DNA from: Noviherbaspirillum autotrophicum
GTDB lineage: Bacteria; Pseudomonadota; Gammaproteobacteria; Burkholderiales; Burkholderiaceae_D
Direction: 5' to 3'
Length of the DNA: 59,111 nt
Assembly: GCF_000818395.1 (NCBI RefSeq)
Contig: NZ_JWJG01000028.1
Coordinates: 3,020,199 to 3,079,309, forward strand
Shown here: positions 1-7,974 of the stretch, piece after piece
How positions within the stretch are numbered: the stretch's first letter is position 1
Layout: the number at the start of each line of letters is the position of its first letter
Program-made: the position numbers and the translations under genes
The notes under the pieces: generated by a model
Seen by the model: the letters and a program-made list of their open reading frames with translations, nothing else
Told to the model about the DNA's origin: nothing
Database searches by the model: none

Positions 1-393
1 TGCAGGAGCAGGAGCAGGTGCAGGAGCAGGTGCAGTGGTGGTCGAACTGGAGTAATCACACACCTTGACCTGATTCGGAAGGGGATCGCCACCGAAAGCT
101 TCATTGCCGCAGCCGATACTGTCGGTGGCGGTGCGGTACAGCCAAGTTCCATCACCGCCATAGCGAACCTGACGGGTGCCGCTAAAGGTGCAAGTATTGT
201 ATTCACTTGCGCAGCGAGTCCAGCTCGTCGTGTTTTTAACGACTTTGCGTGCCGCCACTTGGGACTGCGAATCTGCCGATCCAGCGTCCGTCAAGGCATC
301 TCCGGATCCGCCACCGCAGGCTGCGACCAGAACTGAAGCACATATAGTTGATATTGTCGGCATGGGCGCACGACGAAGATAGTGTTTTAACAT
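1..393 (-). CDS. Exported lipoprotein, C-terminus beyond the window
   Basis: Partial: the reading frame is open to the window edge (131 codons seen). It begins at an ATG preceded by an AGGAAG ribosome site. Residues 16-26 form a hydrophobic segment ending in a lipobox (VLVAAC), so Cys26 is probably the lipidated residue, followed by a glycine run. The next part holds a compact Cys-containing module with the motifs FSGTRQVRYGGDG and CGNEAFGGDP. I recall this module from the N-termini of secreted polysaccharide-active proteins of Burkholderiales, but this is from memory only. After it a Pro-Ala linker (a tandem GCTCCT/GCACCT repeat in the DNA) runs off the window, which suggests a larger downstream domain, perhaps an enzyme acting on the exopolysaccharide. 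It is transcribed away from the deacetylase gene, and a sigma-54-type promoter lies upstream. The lipoprotein call is solid; the activity is unknown. Confidence 0.75.
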   Translation of the reverse strand, partial: MLKHYLRRAPMPTISTICASVLVAACGGGSGDALTDAGSADSQSQVAARKVVKNTTSWTRCASEYNTCTFSGTRQVRYGGDGTWLYRTATDSIGCGNEAFGGDPLPNQVKVCDYSSSTTTAPAPAPAPAPA

Positions 394-700
394 CGCAGAC
401 TTCCTAAAATGGTCCCACTGTTTCCAATTGGTAAGACCTTGGAGAAGGCTGCTAACTGAAAGTTCCTGGTCGCAACAAGAATTATTTCCTCAATTCAATT
501 AAGCGCTATCGATAGTGAAAAACAATGTCTAGCCATGGCCATTTTGGCTGCTATGGTTTGTCTTTTTCTGTTCCTGTAGTTGCGTCCCGTGCATATCGGC
601 ACACAAATCACAACACGCGATGATGTTTTTCGTGCAAATCGTGCTGCCGTTACATAAGAAAAATATGAGCGACGATGGGCCTCGATATGGTGCCGCTTTC

Positions 701-775
701 AAAGTTCTGTCCGTTGCGCTTTATCAAAATGAAAACGTAACAGGCAGCAATACTTAGGCCCTGACAGCGATCTTG
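701..775 (-). repeat. Duplicated upstream element, copy A
   Basis: This 75-nt stretch aligns without gaps to 5413-5487, with 67 identical positions and 8 mismatches. Positions 738-766 (29 nt) are identical in both copies. The identical core contains the -24/-12 promoter described separately. On the minus strand the element lies about 300 nt upstream of the lipoprotein gene. Confidence 0.85.
747..761 (-). promoter_or_regulatory. Sigma-54 (-24/-12) promoter A
   Basis: The minus strand reads GGGCCTAAGTATTGC, i.e. GG then 10 nt then GC, with the full TTGC -12 box; this fits the RpoN consensus TGGCAC-N5-TTGC apart from the -24 flank. Transcription would start near 735 and run toward the lipoprotein gene, giving an unusually long leader of about 340 nt. 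That the match falls inside the only block perfectly conserved between the two copies is the main support. Confidence 0.6.
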
Positions 776-896
776 CGCTTGATATTTCCATTTCGTAATT
801 CGTAATTCGATCGGGTCGGAGTGTCGGAGGGCCACTTGGTCATCCCGCAAAATCATGCAATTTGAATAAGAACCATATAGGCTCTCGACGATATTT

Positions 897-1865
897 ATGG
901 GCTTAGCACCCTACTTAGTCCGATCATTTGGCGATTTAGTCGCGTCTCGCGACAAGAGTGGCGGTCGTGTATGCATCATCAATTACCACCGGATACTGAG
1001 CGCGCCGGACCCTTTCTTTGAAAGCGAACCGGATGTGAAAACCTTTCGCTGGCACATGGAATTGTTGGCGAACTGCTTTAACGTGCTCCCGTTGGACGTT
1101 GCTTTGAAAGCCCTATCTTCTGGAGACGTGCCTCCTCGTGCTGTTTGCATCACGTTCGATGACGGCTACCGCAGTATCCATGATTTCGCGCTTCCGATTC
1201 TGCGTGAATTCGGATTGCCGGCAACCGTGTTTGTTACTACCGGAACAGTGGATGGCGGCACCATGTGGAACGATACGATTACAGAGGCAATTCGCCGCTT
1301 CCCTGGCAAGCAACTGGATTTGCGTGATATTGGCTTAGGGCAATATTCGGTTGCGACTGTCCATGAACGCAAGCACGTCGTTGGCGAGGTCACTAGGCAT
1401 TCCAAATATTTATGCCCGCAGGAGCGTCTTAGCATTACCGGGAAGTTGGAAAACTTGGCAAACGCACCTCTTCCGAATGTGATGCTCTCCCGTGAAATGA
1501 TCTTCAATCTCGCGCAGAACGGTATTGAGATTGGTGGCCATACTATTTCTCACCCGATTCTCACGAAAGTTGATAACGAGCAAGCCAGAGAAGAAATACG
1601 AGAAGGCAAACAGCAGCTTGAAGCAATCACACGAAAAAGTGTGCGATTTTTTGCTTACCCAAATGGCAAGCCCAAGGTCGATTTCGACCATCATCATGTT
1701 CAAATGGTCAAGGACGCCGGCTATAGCGCTGCCTTTACCACCGTAATTGGGCCTGCTACCGCAAGTCATGATCGATTTCATCTGCCACGAAGTCGGCCGT
1801 GGGACACGAACCCGCTAATGTTTTCGTCACGGCTATTAGCTTGGCTTGCAGGAAAGGCAATTTAA
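897..1865 (+). CDS. Polysaccharide deacetylase family protein
   Basis: A 322-residue NodB-type carbohydrate esterase, expected to remove acetyl groups from N-acetyl sugars of an exopolysaccharide. Motif 1 is ITFDDGY (around residue 87), with the catalytic and metal-binding aspartates. Motif 2 is GGHTISHP, with the metal-binding histidines. RFFAYPNG matches the later Arg/Tyr-Pro motif. There is no signal peptide, so it may act on a cytoplasmic or lipid-linked intermediate. The start lacks a good Shine-Dalgarno sequence, but no better in-frame start exists. The gene is richer in A+T than most of the window. It is followed by a glycosyltransferase and belongs to the exopolysaccharide locus. Confidence 0.85.
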   Translation: MGLAPYLVRSFGDLVASRDKSGGRVCIINYHRILSAPDPFFESEPDVKTFRWHMELLANCFNVLPLDVALKALSSGDVPPRAVCITFDDGYRSIHDFALPILREFGLPATVFVTTGTVDGGTMWNDTITEAIRRFPGKQLDLRDIGLGQYSVATVHERKHVVGEVTRHSKYLCPQERLSITGKLENLANAPLPNVMLSREMIFNLAQNGIEIGGHTISHPILTKVDNEQAREEIREGKQQLEAITRKSVRFFAYPNGKPKVDFDHHHVQMVKDAGYSAAFTTVIGPATASHDRFHLPRSRPWDTNPLMFSSRLLAWLAGKAI

Positions 1866-1978
1866 TGTCCGCCTTACTCTTATTAATAGAGAAAAATCCT
1901 GCTTTGGTTGCGCGGATGACGTCGCTTCAACGAATTGATTCTGGATTGGCATTTGCCAATTTTCTTTACCTATTATAG
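1865..1978 (+). CDS. Small ORF coupled to the deacetylase (37 aa)
   Basis: The ATG overlaps the deacetylase stop codon in a TAATG arrangement, which favours translational coupling. The 37-residue product is hydrophobic at both ends (begins MSALLLLIEKNPAL, ends FANFLYLL) and resembles no family I know. It may be the start of a lost membrane gene or chance coding. It ends just before the ribosome site of the glycosyltransferase. Confidence 0.25.
   Translation: MSALLLLIEKNPALVARMTSLQRIDSGLAFANFLYLL
1942..1960 (+). promoter_or_regulatory. Possible sigma-54 promoter / palindrome before GT2
   Basis: TGG at 1942-1944 and TTGC at 1953-1956 have exact GG-N10-GC spacing, 31 nt before the glycosyltransferase ATG. 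The same bases contain the inverted repeat ATTGGCA-TT-TGCCAAT (1945-1960), followed by a T-rich run. The site could be a promoter, an operator or a weak terminator for the deacetylase. A TGG-N8-TTGC match alone is expected by chance several times in a window of this size. Confidence 0.3.
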
Positions 1979-1987
1979 GAGCTGCGC

Positions 1988-2959
1988 ATGGCCAGCATGA
2001 CATTAAGAGGTGAACTGGTTCCGGCTTCGCCACAGTTTAGCGTCGTGATCATCGCGTACAACAGCGAACCTTTCTTGATCGAAACGGTGCAGTCAGCACT
2101 CTCGCAGGATTTGCCAGATGTTGAAGTCATTGTGGTGGATGATGGATCGCGACGACCAGTCACTGAAACGTTGTCGCATGCAACACTCTCGCGTTGCATC
2201 GTGATTCAAAAAGAGAATGGAGGTATTGCCGCTGCGCGCAATACCGGTATTCGTGCTTGTCGCAGTCCATATGTCGCATTGCTAGATGGTGACGATTGTA
2301 TGTTGCCGCACCATTGTCGCACTGCGTTGCAATGCTTTCGCGCTAATCCTGATATCGATGTAGTCGTCCCTGACGCCTATATTCTTGCGACAAATGTTGC
2401 ACGGTGTACTGTGAAGCATTCTTCCCGTTATCCACGAACGAAGCCGATTACATTTAATAATTTTGTAACGGGAGTTAGCCCTTTGGCTGGCTGGTCGTCG
2501 ATGCGACGCAACTGCTTCGACCGGTTTTGTTATCTGGATGATGAATTCCGTAATGGTGGGGAAGATTTTCACCATTTTGCAAAGCTGCTTGCGATGGGCG
2601 CTAATTTCGCCTATCTCCCAGAACCAACCTACGAGTATCGGCGTCATGATGGATCGATAACATTCTCGCAGCCGATCCACATGGCAAAGTGTATCTTGCG
2701 GGCGATTGAGAAGCTGGTAGTTGAGCCGATCTTTACCAACGAAATGCTGGAACTGCTTAGCGATTACCGATTTAAGACAACGCAATTACTTGCTTGGTAT
2801 CATTTTCGGGAAAGCTTTTCAAAACGCGACTTCAGTGTCGCAGCAAAATGGCTTCCATCCATTCAGAGTCGATTCCTTCCCAGCCATGCATCACGGGTCA
2901 AATTTTTTTGTGCAGTGCTGTTTATGAAAGTTTTTCTGCGCGTTGGATCGCGGGGATGA
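1988..2959 (+). CDS. Glycosyltransferase family 2
   Basis: A 323-residue inverting GT-A glycosyltransferase, probably adding one sugar to the lipid-linked exopolysaccharide repeat. The N-terminal nucleotide-binding fold reads FSVVIIAYNS, then VEVIVVDDGS, then GGIAAARNTGI. The DXD metal-binding motif is in ALLDGDD (about residue 100). The acceptor-side motif is GGEDFHHF, followed by a YEYRRHDGS segment typical of GT2 enzymes. The start is supported by TAGGAG seven bases upstream. No membrane segment is obvious. The sugar specificity cannot be read from sequence. The remains of rmlA lie directly downstream. Confidence 0.88.
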   Translation: MASMTLRGELVPASPQFSVVIIAYNSEPFLIETVQSALSQDLPDVEVIVVDDGSRRPVTETLSHATLSRCIVIQKENGGIAAARNTGIRACRSPYVALLDGDDCMLPHHCRTALQCFRANPDIDVVVPDAYILATNVARCTVKHSSRYPRTKPITFNNFVTGVSPLAGWSSMRRNCFDRFCYLDDEFRNGGEDFHHFAKLLAMGANFAYLPEPTYEYRRHDGSITFSQPIHMAKCILRAIEKLVVEPIFTNEMLELLSDYRFKTTQLLAWYHFRESFSKRDFSVAAKWLPSIQSRFLPSHASRVKFFCAVLFMKVFLRVGSRG

Positions 2960-2985
2960 ATTGCCATTGGCAGAGATGAGAAAAG

Positions 2986-3333
2986 ATGGAGAAGAAAAGG
3001 GTAGTGCTGAGTTGCTCCAAGAGAATTATTTTGGCAGGAGAGCCGGAAAAAATGTTTGTACCTTAAGAACAATCTGCTAAATATCCAATCGACGGACAGA
3101 GATATGGTATGCCTCGACCCCGAAAACTCATGAGTCTTTGTTGGCCACAGCCCAATACATTGTGAGTATCGAGAAGCAGCAATGACTCAGGGGGCGATTG
3201 TTCCGAAGAGATCGCATTCCTCAAGAATTATATTAATTCGGAACAACTTGAGACGCTTGCTCAGCCTTTGTTTTTGTATAAGAAGGACTACGGAAAATAT
3301 CTAATGCAGATATTGGCCGACAGGGTTTTCTAG
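2986..3333 (+). pseudogene. rmlA: Decayed rmlA (glucose-1-phosphate thymidylyltransferase)
   Basis: No intact gene is here, but stitched frames spell RmlA. From ATG 2986 comes KKRVVLSCSKRIILAGE, like the KGIILAGGSGTR nucleotide-binding N-terminus of RmlA, ending at a stop after 3060. From 3059 another frame gives YLKNNLLNIQS and MVCLD (RmlA: YLxxxLL... AWLDTGTHESL). From 3129 a third frame gives HESLLATAQYIVSIEKQQ and then TGA. From 3196 the first frame resumes with DCSEEIAFLKNYINSEQL and LAQPLFLYKKDYGKYL, matching the C-terminal CPEEIAFxxGxIxxEQLxxLAxPL...YGxYL region. The centre of the protein, including the sugar-binding part, is deleted, and at least three frameshifts or stops are present. 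It sits between the GT2 gene and the convergent hydrolase 1 gene. dTDP-rhamnose synthesis was probably once encoded here. Confidence 0.75.
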
Positions 3334-3336
3334 GGC

Positions 3337-4194
3337 CTAGCGCGCTGGCAGACTGTGCAACCACTCCAAGGTGATGCCTATTACCTGTTCCCGCCAGTCT
3401 CGGCGCGCGAATGTGTGATTTGCCCCCCGCAGATCGAACCGCTGCACACGCGATGCATGCATCAACTTGCGCCAAGAAGACGTACCCTGTGCTAGTTCTC
3501 TGAACTCTTGCGCAGTCAGGTCGTTCTCGCTCAGGATAATCAGCACTTTCCCTGAAAACTGCGTCAATCCGTAATGGAGCCGATCCGGAAGCGACATGCC
3601 TCCATTAGTATCCGTGCTTGCATTCGATGTGCTGAAGGCGCAATGGACCATTGTTCGCAGTGAGTGCATTGCTGCATAGGTCTGGAACTCACCGCGCATA
3701 ATTTTCCTCCATAGCGCGGGGTCCGTCAGGCGTGTGCGGTAGTAATGCTTGAGATGCGCCTTTGCTGCGCCTTGCTCCGTATGCGCCCAGGGATTCACCA
3801 GCACCATCCCGCTGACACGCGCATCGCGGTATGCATAGAATAGCGATGCAGAGGCACCGTCGCATAAACCCCACATAACGACTTCGCAAATCGATGGGAT
3901 GGCTGCCAGAAGTTGGTCAACCGCGACGCGCAGGTCATCGTCCACCCGCTCGAAATTGCGAGGCTCGCCCTCACTGTCGCCCATGCCGCGATAATCGAAC
4001 CGCAGCACGGGATATCCATGTGATGCGAGTGCGCGTGCAAGCAGAACAAACTGCCGATGACTACCGGCCCGATATTGTGGGCCGCCCACGACAATGAGTA
4101 CTGCGCGGGAGCGAGGTTGCCGCGGGACGCTGAGGATGCCATACAACGCAGCATCGTGGCAGGAAAAGCAGAGCGGGCGTTCTTCGACTGTCAT
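3337..4194 (-). CDS. Exosortase A system-associated hydrolase 1
   Basis: A 285-residue alpha/beta hydrolase of the type found beside XrtA exosortase and exopolysaccharide genes. Visible signs are LIVVGGPQYRAGSHRQF (oxyanion region), PVLRFDYRGMGDSEG and a nucleophile elbow GLCDGAS. In the elbow a cysteine stands where serine is usual in GxSxG. This is from memory the usual state of the subfamily, so it need not mean inactivity. The start is the ATG at 4194, which overlaps the TGA of the preceding gene (ATGA), so translation is coupled. The true substrate of the family is unknown; an acyl or ester group linked to the ACP is a guess from context. Confidence 0.85.
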   Translation of the reverse strand: MTVEERPLCFSCHDAALYGILSVPRQPRSRAVLIVVGGPQYRAGSHRQFVLLARALASHGYPVLRFDYRGMGDSEGEPRNFERVDDDLRVAVDQLLAAIPSICEVVMWGLCDGASASLFYAYRDARVSGMVLVNPWAHTEQGAAKAHLKHYYRTRLTDPALWRKIMRGEFQTYAAMHSLRTMVHCAFSTSNASTDTNGGMSLPDRLHYGLTQFSGKVLIILSENDLTAQEFRELAQGTSSWRKLMHASRVQRFDLRGANHTFARRDWREQVIGITLEWLHSLPAR

Positions 4195-5036
4195 GCTATT
4201 GCTTCCCGGAGCAGCTGCACGGACGTTGAAATCAATGCCGGGCATTCGACGACTTCCCGCGTTCCCCAGAAACTGGGGCCGGCAATGGATTGCACGCGCA
4301 CATCGATCCCTCGGTCTATCCATGCGTTGACAGTGTCCATGCGCGCCGCAGGAATCGAAGCATTTTCGCTTCGCGTCATTTCGAGCCAATGCACCGGGCA
4401 GGGCAGCCCGTCTAGCGTGCCCAGGTCGATATGATCGAAATCTGCAACCAGCGCCGGGGGCAATTCATACCCGCCTACCTCGACTATTTTTCCTTCCTTG
4501 AGTGCTGTGCGCAACGTTTGTACTGTTCCGCCTTCCAGTGCCTCTGTAGCCACCATATCCGCTGCCTGGCGCATGCGCAGCAGCTGGGTGACGTACTGCT
4601 CGCCCGAAATTATCGGTTGCCAGGCAATGCAGCCCTCTACCGGATAAGGACTGCTGCGTGCAAGCTCAATGGCCAGCGTTGCGCCCAGTCGCAGCCCCCA
4701 AAGAATGATGCGTGACGATGCGTGATGACGCACCCACGCGATCGCGTGCACGAGGTCTTGCTTCCAGATTTCCCACTGTGCATCGCGCAAATCGCCGCTG
4801 CTGTCCCCGCATCCGAAAAGGTCGATTTGCAGCACGGCGAAGCCGATAGCGGTAAACGCTCTTGCCTGTTGCGCGGCCATGCGGCGCGACATGTTCATTT
4901 CTTCGCCGAACGGCGGCACATAAATGATCGCTCCGCGGCATTCAGTTTGTGGCGCCGGTGCATGGAAGAGCACAAATCGCCTGCCTGGAGAAGCGTCAAG
5001 AAAAAAGGGGCGCGCCGGTACTTGCAGTGCGCTCAT
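4191..5036 (-). CDS. Exosortase A system-associated hydrolase 2
   Basis: A 281-residue alpha/beta-hydrolase-fold protein, partner of hydrolase 1 in XrtA loci. It begins FFLDASPGRRFVLFHAPA and contains IIYVPPFGEEMNMSRRM, QIDLFGCGDSSGD and IILWGLRLGATLA. The nucleophile elbow position reads GLRLG, with no Ser or Cys, so the classical triad is absent. That fits the family as I know it and suggests a non-hydrolytic or altered role. The start at 5036 gives an ATGA overlap with the ACP stop; an in-frame ATG at 5045 is possible. It lies in a three-gene operon (ACP, hydrolase 2, hydrolase 1) downstream of sigma-54-type promoter B. Confidence 0.85.
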   Translation of the reverse strand: MSALQVPARPFFLDASPGRRFVLFHAPAPQTECRGAIIYVPPFGEEMNMSRRMAAQQARAFTAIGFAVLQIDLFGCGDSSGDLRDAQWEIWKQDLVHAIAWVRHHASSRIILWGLRLGATLAIELARSSPYPVEGCIAWQPIISGEQYVTQLLRMRQAADMVATEALEGGTVQTLRTALKEGKIVEVGGYELPPALVADFDHIDLGTLDGLPCPVHWLEMTRSENASIPAARMDTVNAWIDRGIDVRVQSIAGPSFWGTREVVECPALISTSVQLLREAIA

Positions 5037-5284
5037 TGCATGCATTTGCGCTCAATCACTGCGGACAAGGTTCCGACGGTTTCGAAGACGTCTGCATTGA
5101 TGTCGTCATCCTCAAAAACGATGCCGAAGTGGTCTTCTATGGCGGTAATCACGCTGACGACGGCCATCGAGTCCAGTTCCGGCAGGCTGCCAAGTAATCG
5201 GGTATTTGCGGCCAGTGTGGCAGCGCGCTCTCCCAGACTTAATGCGTCGGCAAGGATAGCTTTGACTTGTTCGATTGATTGCAT
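5033..5284 (-). CDS. Acyl carrier protein (exosortase locus type)
   Basis: An 83-residue ACP. The phosphopantetheine attachment serine is Ser39 in PELDSMAVV, followed by helix III features (AIEDHFGIVFEDDDI). Such stand-alone ACPs commonly precede the two XrtA-associated hydrolases and probably carry an acyl group used in exopolysaccharide modification or an associated pathway. It is the first gene of the operon; promoter B lies about 165 nt upstream of its ATG. Because the hydrolase 2 start overlaps its stop, stoichiometric expression is likely. Confidence 0.88.
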   Translation of the reverse strand: MQSIEQVKAILADALSLGERAATLAANTRLLGSLPELDSMAVVSVITAIEDHFGIVFEDDDINADVFETVGTLSAVIERKCMQ

Positions 5285-5412
5285 GGATGGCTCCGCAATG
5301 ACGGCGTTAGCGTTGCATGCATTGGCCGGCGCAAAGCCAATTTCATAAACGCCGGGCAGCGAGCGGTGAATGAATGCGGTAAGCCAATGCAGTTGGGTAT
5401 GTTGCCTCGAAC

Positions 5413-5487
5413 AAAATTCCGTCCGTTGCGGTTTATCAAAACGTCAACATAACAGGCAGCAATACTTAGGCCCTGACAACGATCTTG
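5413..5487 (-). repeat. Duplicated upstream element, copy B
   Basis: This is the second copy of the 75-nt element at 701-775 (67/75 identical, no gaps). On the minus strand it lies about 130-200 nt upstream of the ACP gene; on the plus strand it lies just before the tviB gene. Conservation continues about 35 nt past the predicted transcription start, so leader sequence is duplicated as well. Confidence 0.85.
5459..5473 (-). promoter_or_regulatory. Sigma-54 (-24/-12) promoter B
   Basis: The minus strand carries the same GG-N10-GC, TTGC-type sequence as promoter A, oriented toward the ACP-hydrolase operon, with a predicted start near 5447. Known background: PEP-CTERM/exosortase genes in related bacteria are controlled by the PrsK/PrsR pair acting with RpoN. 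Neither regulator is in this window. Confidence 0.6.
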
Positions 5488-5519
5488 TACAAAGCCTGTT
5501 ACTGCCGAAGGAGAATCCC

Positions 5520-6896
5520 TTGCTTACCCGTGAATCGCTCTCGCCTGATATCCAGTCCGTCATCGACACCCAGTTGGCGCGTATCTCGCAATTGGACAAT
5601 ACCGCCGACGATGACGCTAAGGTTGTCGCCGTGGTCGGACTTGGGTATGTGGGGCTGCCCCTTGCGGTTGCCTTCGGCAAGCACGTGCACACGGTAGGTT
5701 TCGACTTGTCTGATTCTAAAGTCGAGAATTACCGTCGCTTTGTCGACCCGACGGGCGAAGTATCGACGGAGGAGTTGCGCGCCGCCCGCAAACTGGAGTG
5801 CAGCACCGATCCAGCCTGCCTGGCGCAAGCGGACTTCATCATCGTTGCCGTTCCAACTCCAGTCGATATCGCTCACCAGCCCGACTTTACGCCGCTTATC
5901 GGCGCCTCCCAGTCGGTCGGCAAGCACATGAAACGCGGAGCGATCGTGGTGTATGAATCGACCGTGTATCCAGGGGCCACGGAGGAAGTGTGCGTTCCTA
6001 TCCTGGAAAAGTATTCTGGTATGCAATGGAAAAAAGATTTCCATGTCGGTTTTTCGCCAGAGCGTATCAATCCTGGCGACAAGGAACACACGCTGGCATC
6101 CATCGTCAAGATCGTCTCCGGAGACGATGAAGAAACACTGCAGCAGGTTGCCCGCCTGTACGAACGCGTGGTGGCAGCGGGCGTGCACCGTGCGTCCAGC
6201 ATTAAGGTCGCTGAATCCGCGAAGGTGATCGAAAATACGCAGCGTGACCTTAACATCGCGCTGATGAACGAGCTCGCCATTATCTTCGACAAGCTCGGTA
6301 TTGATACGTTGGAAGTACTCCAGGCAGCGGGCACCAAATGGAATTTCCTCAATTTTCGGCCCGGCCTCGTCGGAGGGCATTGCATCGGTGTCGACCCGTA
6401 TTACCTGACGCACAAGGCGGAAATGATCGGCTACCACCCGCAAGTTATTCTCGCCGGGCGGCGCATCAACGACGGCATGGCGAAATTCGTCGCCGAGAAG
6501 ACCGTGAAGGAACTGATTCGTGCCGGCTTCCCTGTCAAGGGGAGCAAGGTCAACGTGCTCGGCCTGACGTTCAAGGAAAATTGCCCTGATCTGCGCAACT
6601 CCAAGGTTGCCGACCTGGTGCAGGAGCTCAAATCCTACGGCGTCGAGGTGTATGTCCACGATCCGGTGGCCGCTCCGGAAGAAGCCGAGCACGAGTATGG
6701 CGTGAAATTGGTCGCTTGGGATGAACTGCCGCGCGCGGAGGCCGTCATCGCCGCGGTTGCCCATCGCGACTTGCTGGCGCGCCCGATCTCTGAAATCCAT
6801 GCAAAGCTCGCAGACAAAGGCTGCTTCGTCGACGTGAAATCGCAGTTCGATTCGAAGACGCTCGAGAGTGCAGGTATTAGCGTGTGGAGACTTTGA
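5520..6896 (+). CDS. tviB: UDP-N-acetyl-hexosamine 6-dehydrogenase (TviB/WbpO type)
   Basis: A 458-residue NAD-dependent nucleotide-sugar dehydrogenase that oxidises C6 of UDP-N-acetylhexosamine to the uronic acid in two steps. The Rossmann motif is [30 protein letters not shown] holds the catalytic cysteine; the C-terminal domain has [17 protein letters not shown] chose the TTG at 5520 because AAGGAGA ends five bases before it, whereas the far-upstream ATG at 5370 lacks such support and would cover repeat copy B. The next gene is the cognate epimerase, starting inside the stop codon, which points to the TviB/TviC (WbpO/WbpP) pathway rather than plain UDP-glucose oxidation. Confidence 0.85.
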   Translation: MLTRESLSPDIQSVIDTQLARISQLDNTADDDAKVVAVVGLGYVGLPLAVAFGKHVHTVGFDLSDSKVENYRRFVDPTGEVSTEELRAARKLECSTDPACLAQADFIIVAVPTPVDIAHQPDFTPLIGASQSVGKHMKRGAIVVYESTVYPGATEEVCVPILEKYSGMQWKKDFHVGFSPERINPGDKEHTLASIVKIVSGDDEETLQQVARLYERVVAAGVHRASSIKVAESAKVIENTQRDLNIALMNELAIIFDKLGIDTLEVLQAAGTKWNFLNFRPGLVGGHCIGVDPYYLTHKAEMIGYHPQVILAGRRINDGMAKFVAEKTVKELIRAGFPVKGSKVNVLGLTFKENCPDLRNSKVADLVQELKSYGVEVYVHDPVAAPEEAEHEYGVKLVAWDELPRAEAVIAAVAHRDLLARPISEIHAKLADKGCFVDVKSQFDSKTLESAGISVWRL

Positions 6897-7960
6897 TGGA
6901 GTTTCCAAACAGTGCCGCATATCCCGCCCGCTACGAGCAGCTGCGTCGCCATTTGCAGTCGCACCGCTACCACTGGCTTGTCACTGGAGTAGCCGGCTTC
7001 ATAGGCTCGTCCCTGCTGGAAGCCTTGCTGGGCCTGAACCAGAAAGTCACCGGCATCGACAATTTTTCGACCGGTTACCGGTATAACCTCGATCTGGTTC
7101 GCGAGTCGGTCGGGACGGATGCGTGGGAGAATTTTCAATTCATGCCCGGCGATATCCGAATGCTGGAGGATTGTGTTCGTGCATGCCAGGGCGTTGATTA
7201 CGTATTGCATGAAGCTGCACTTGGCTCCGTGCCGCGCTCGCTTCACGATCCGATCCTGACGAACGCGAATAACGTCACCGGCTTCCTGAATGTGCTGGTG
7301 GCAGCGCGTGACGCGCGGGTGAAACGCTTTGTCTATGCGGCATCCAGCTCGACCTATGGCGATCATCCGGGTCTGCCCAAAGTGGAGTCGGCGATTGGCA
7401 AGCCGCTGTCGCCATATGCAGTGACCAAATACGTCAACGAGCTGTATGCCGACGTATTTGCGCGCTGCTACGAGGTCGAGTCGATCGGCCTACGCTACTT
7501 CAATGTCTTCGGTCCGCGTCAGGACCCCAACGGCGCTTATGCGTCGGTCATCCCGCAATGGATTGCTGCCCTGATCAATGAACAGCCGGTCAACATCAAT
7601 GGCGACGGCCATACCAGCCGCGATTTCTGTTTTATCGACAATGTTGTTCAGGCGAATCTGCTCGCCGCATTGAGCGATAACCCGCGCGCGGTCAACCAAG
7701 TGTACAACGTGGCGCTGAACGATCGCACCAGCCTCAATGAGCTGTATGAAATGATGCGCGCGGAATTGATCGAATCCGTTCCAGGATTACGCGATCATCG
7801 TCCCCAATACCGGCCCTTCAGGGATGGCGACGTGAGGCATTCACAGGCGGATATTTCCAAGGCCAGGGAATTGCTCGGATTCGAGCCAACGGATCGCATC
7901 CGTGGCGGCCTGAAAAAGACCATTGCATGGTACAAGGAGCATCTCGCGGTGACTTGCTGA
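6896..7960 (+). CDS. tviC: UDP-N-acetyl-hexosamine(uronate) C4-epimerase (TviC/WbpP type)
   Basis: A 354-residue short-chain dehydrogenase of the extended type that inverts C4 of UDP-GlcNAc or UDP-GlcNAcA. It shows [16 protein letters not shown] for [18 protein letters not shown], and the catalytic YAVTK motif. Long stretches, such as [15 protein letters not shown] and [19 protein letters not shown], are what I recall of WbpP/TviC. The start ATG at 6896 shares a base with the dehydrogenase TGA (TGATG), with GGAGA six bases upstream. The product with tviB would be UDP-GalNAcA or a close relative, supplying negative charge to the exopolysaccharide. Confidence 0.9.
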   Translation: MEFPNSAAYPARYEQLRRHLQSHRYHWLVTGVAGFIGSSLLEALLGLNQKVTGIDNFSTGYRYNLDLVRESVGTDAWENFQFMPGDIRMLEDCVRACQGVDYVLHEAALGSVPRSLHDPILTNANNVTGFLNVLVAARDARVKRFVYAASSSTYGDHPGLPKVESAIGKPLSPYAVTKYVNELYADVFARCYEVESIGLRYFNVFGPRQDPNGAYASVIPQWIAALINEQPVNINGDGHTSRDFCFIDNVVQANLLAALSDNPRAVNQVYNVALNDRTSLNELYEMMRAELIESVPGLRDHRPQYRPFRDGDVRHSQADISKARELLGFEPTDRIRGGLKKTIAWYKEHLAVTC

Positions 7961-7974
7961 GCAGGAGATGGCGA

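Larger units (their letters stand above)
394..896. other. Intergenic region, AT-rich, divergent promoters
   Basis: No gene is supported in these 503 bases between the minus-strand lipoprotein and the plus-strand deacetylase. It holds one copy of the 75-nt duplicated element (701-775) with a -24/-12 promoter on the minus strand, a 10-bp palindrome CTATCGATAG near 508-517, and a short tandem CGTAATTCGTAATTCG near 794-810. A minus-strand open frame at 650-856 overlaps the duplicated element and has no recognisable protein features. Confidence 0.7.

Noticed and set aside
1-40. Tandem GCAGGA/GCAGGT repeat as a CRISPR or VNTR array
   Set aside because: It encodes a Pro-Ala linker of the minus-strand lipoprotein; no spacers or regular repeat units. 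No CRISPR array was found anywhere in the window.
650-856. Minus-strand ORF of 68 codons in the left intergenic region
   Set aside because: It lies over repeat copy A; the similar peptide at 5239-5439 arises from the DNA duplication, and neither has protein features.
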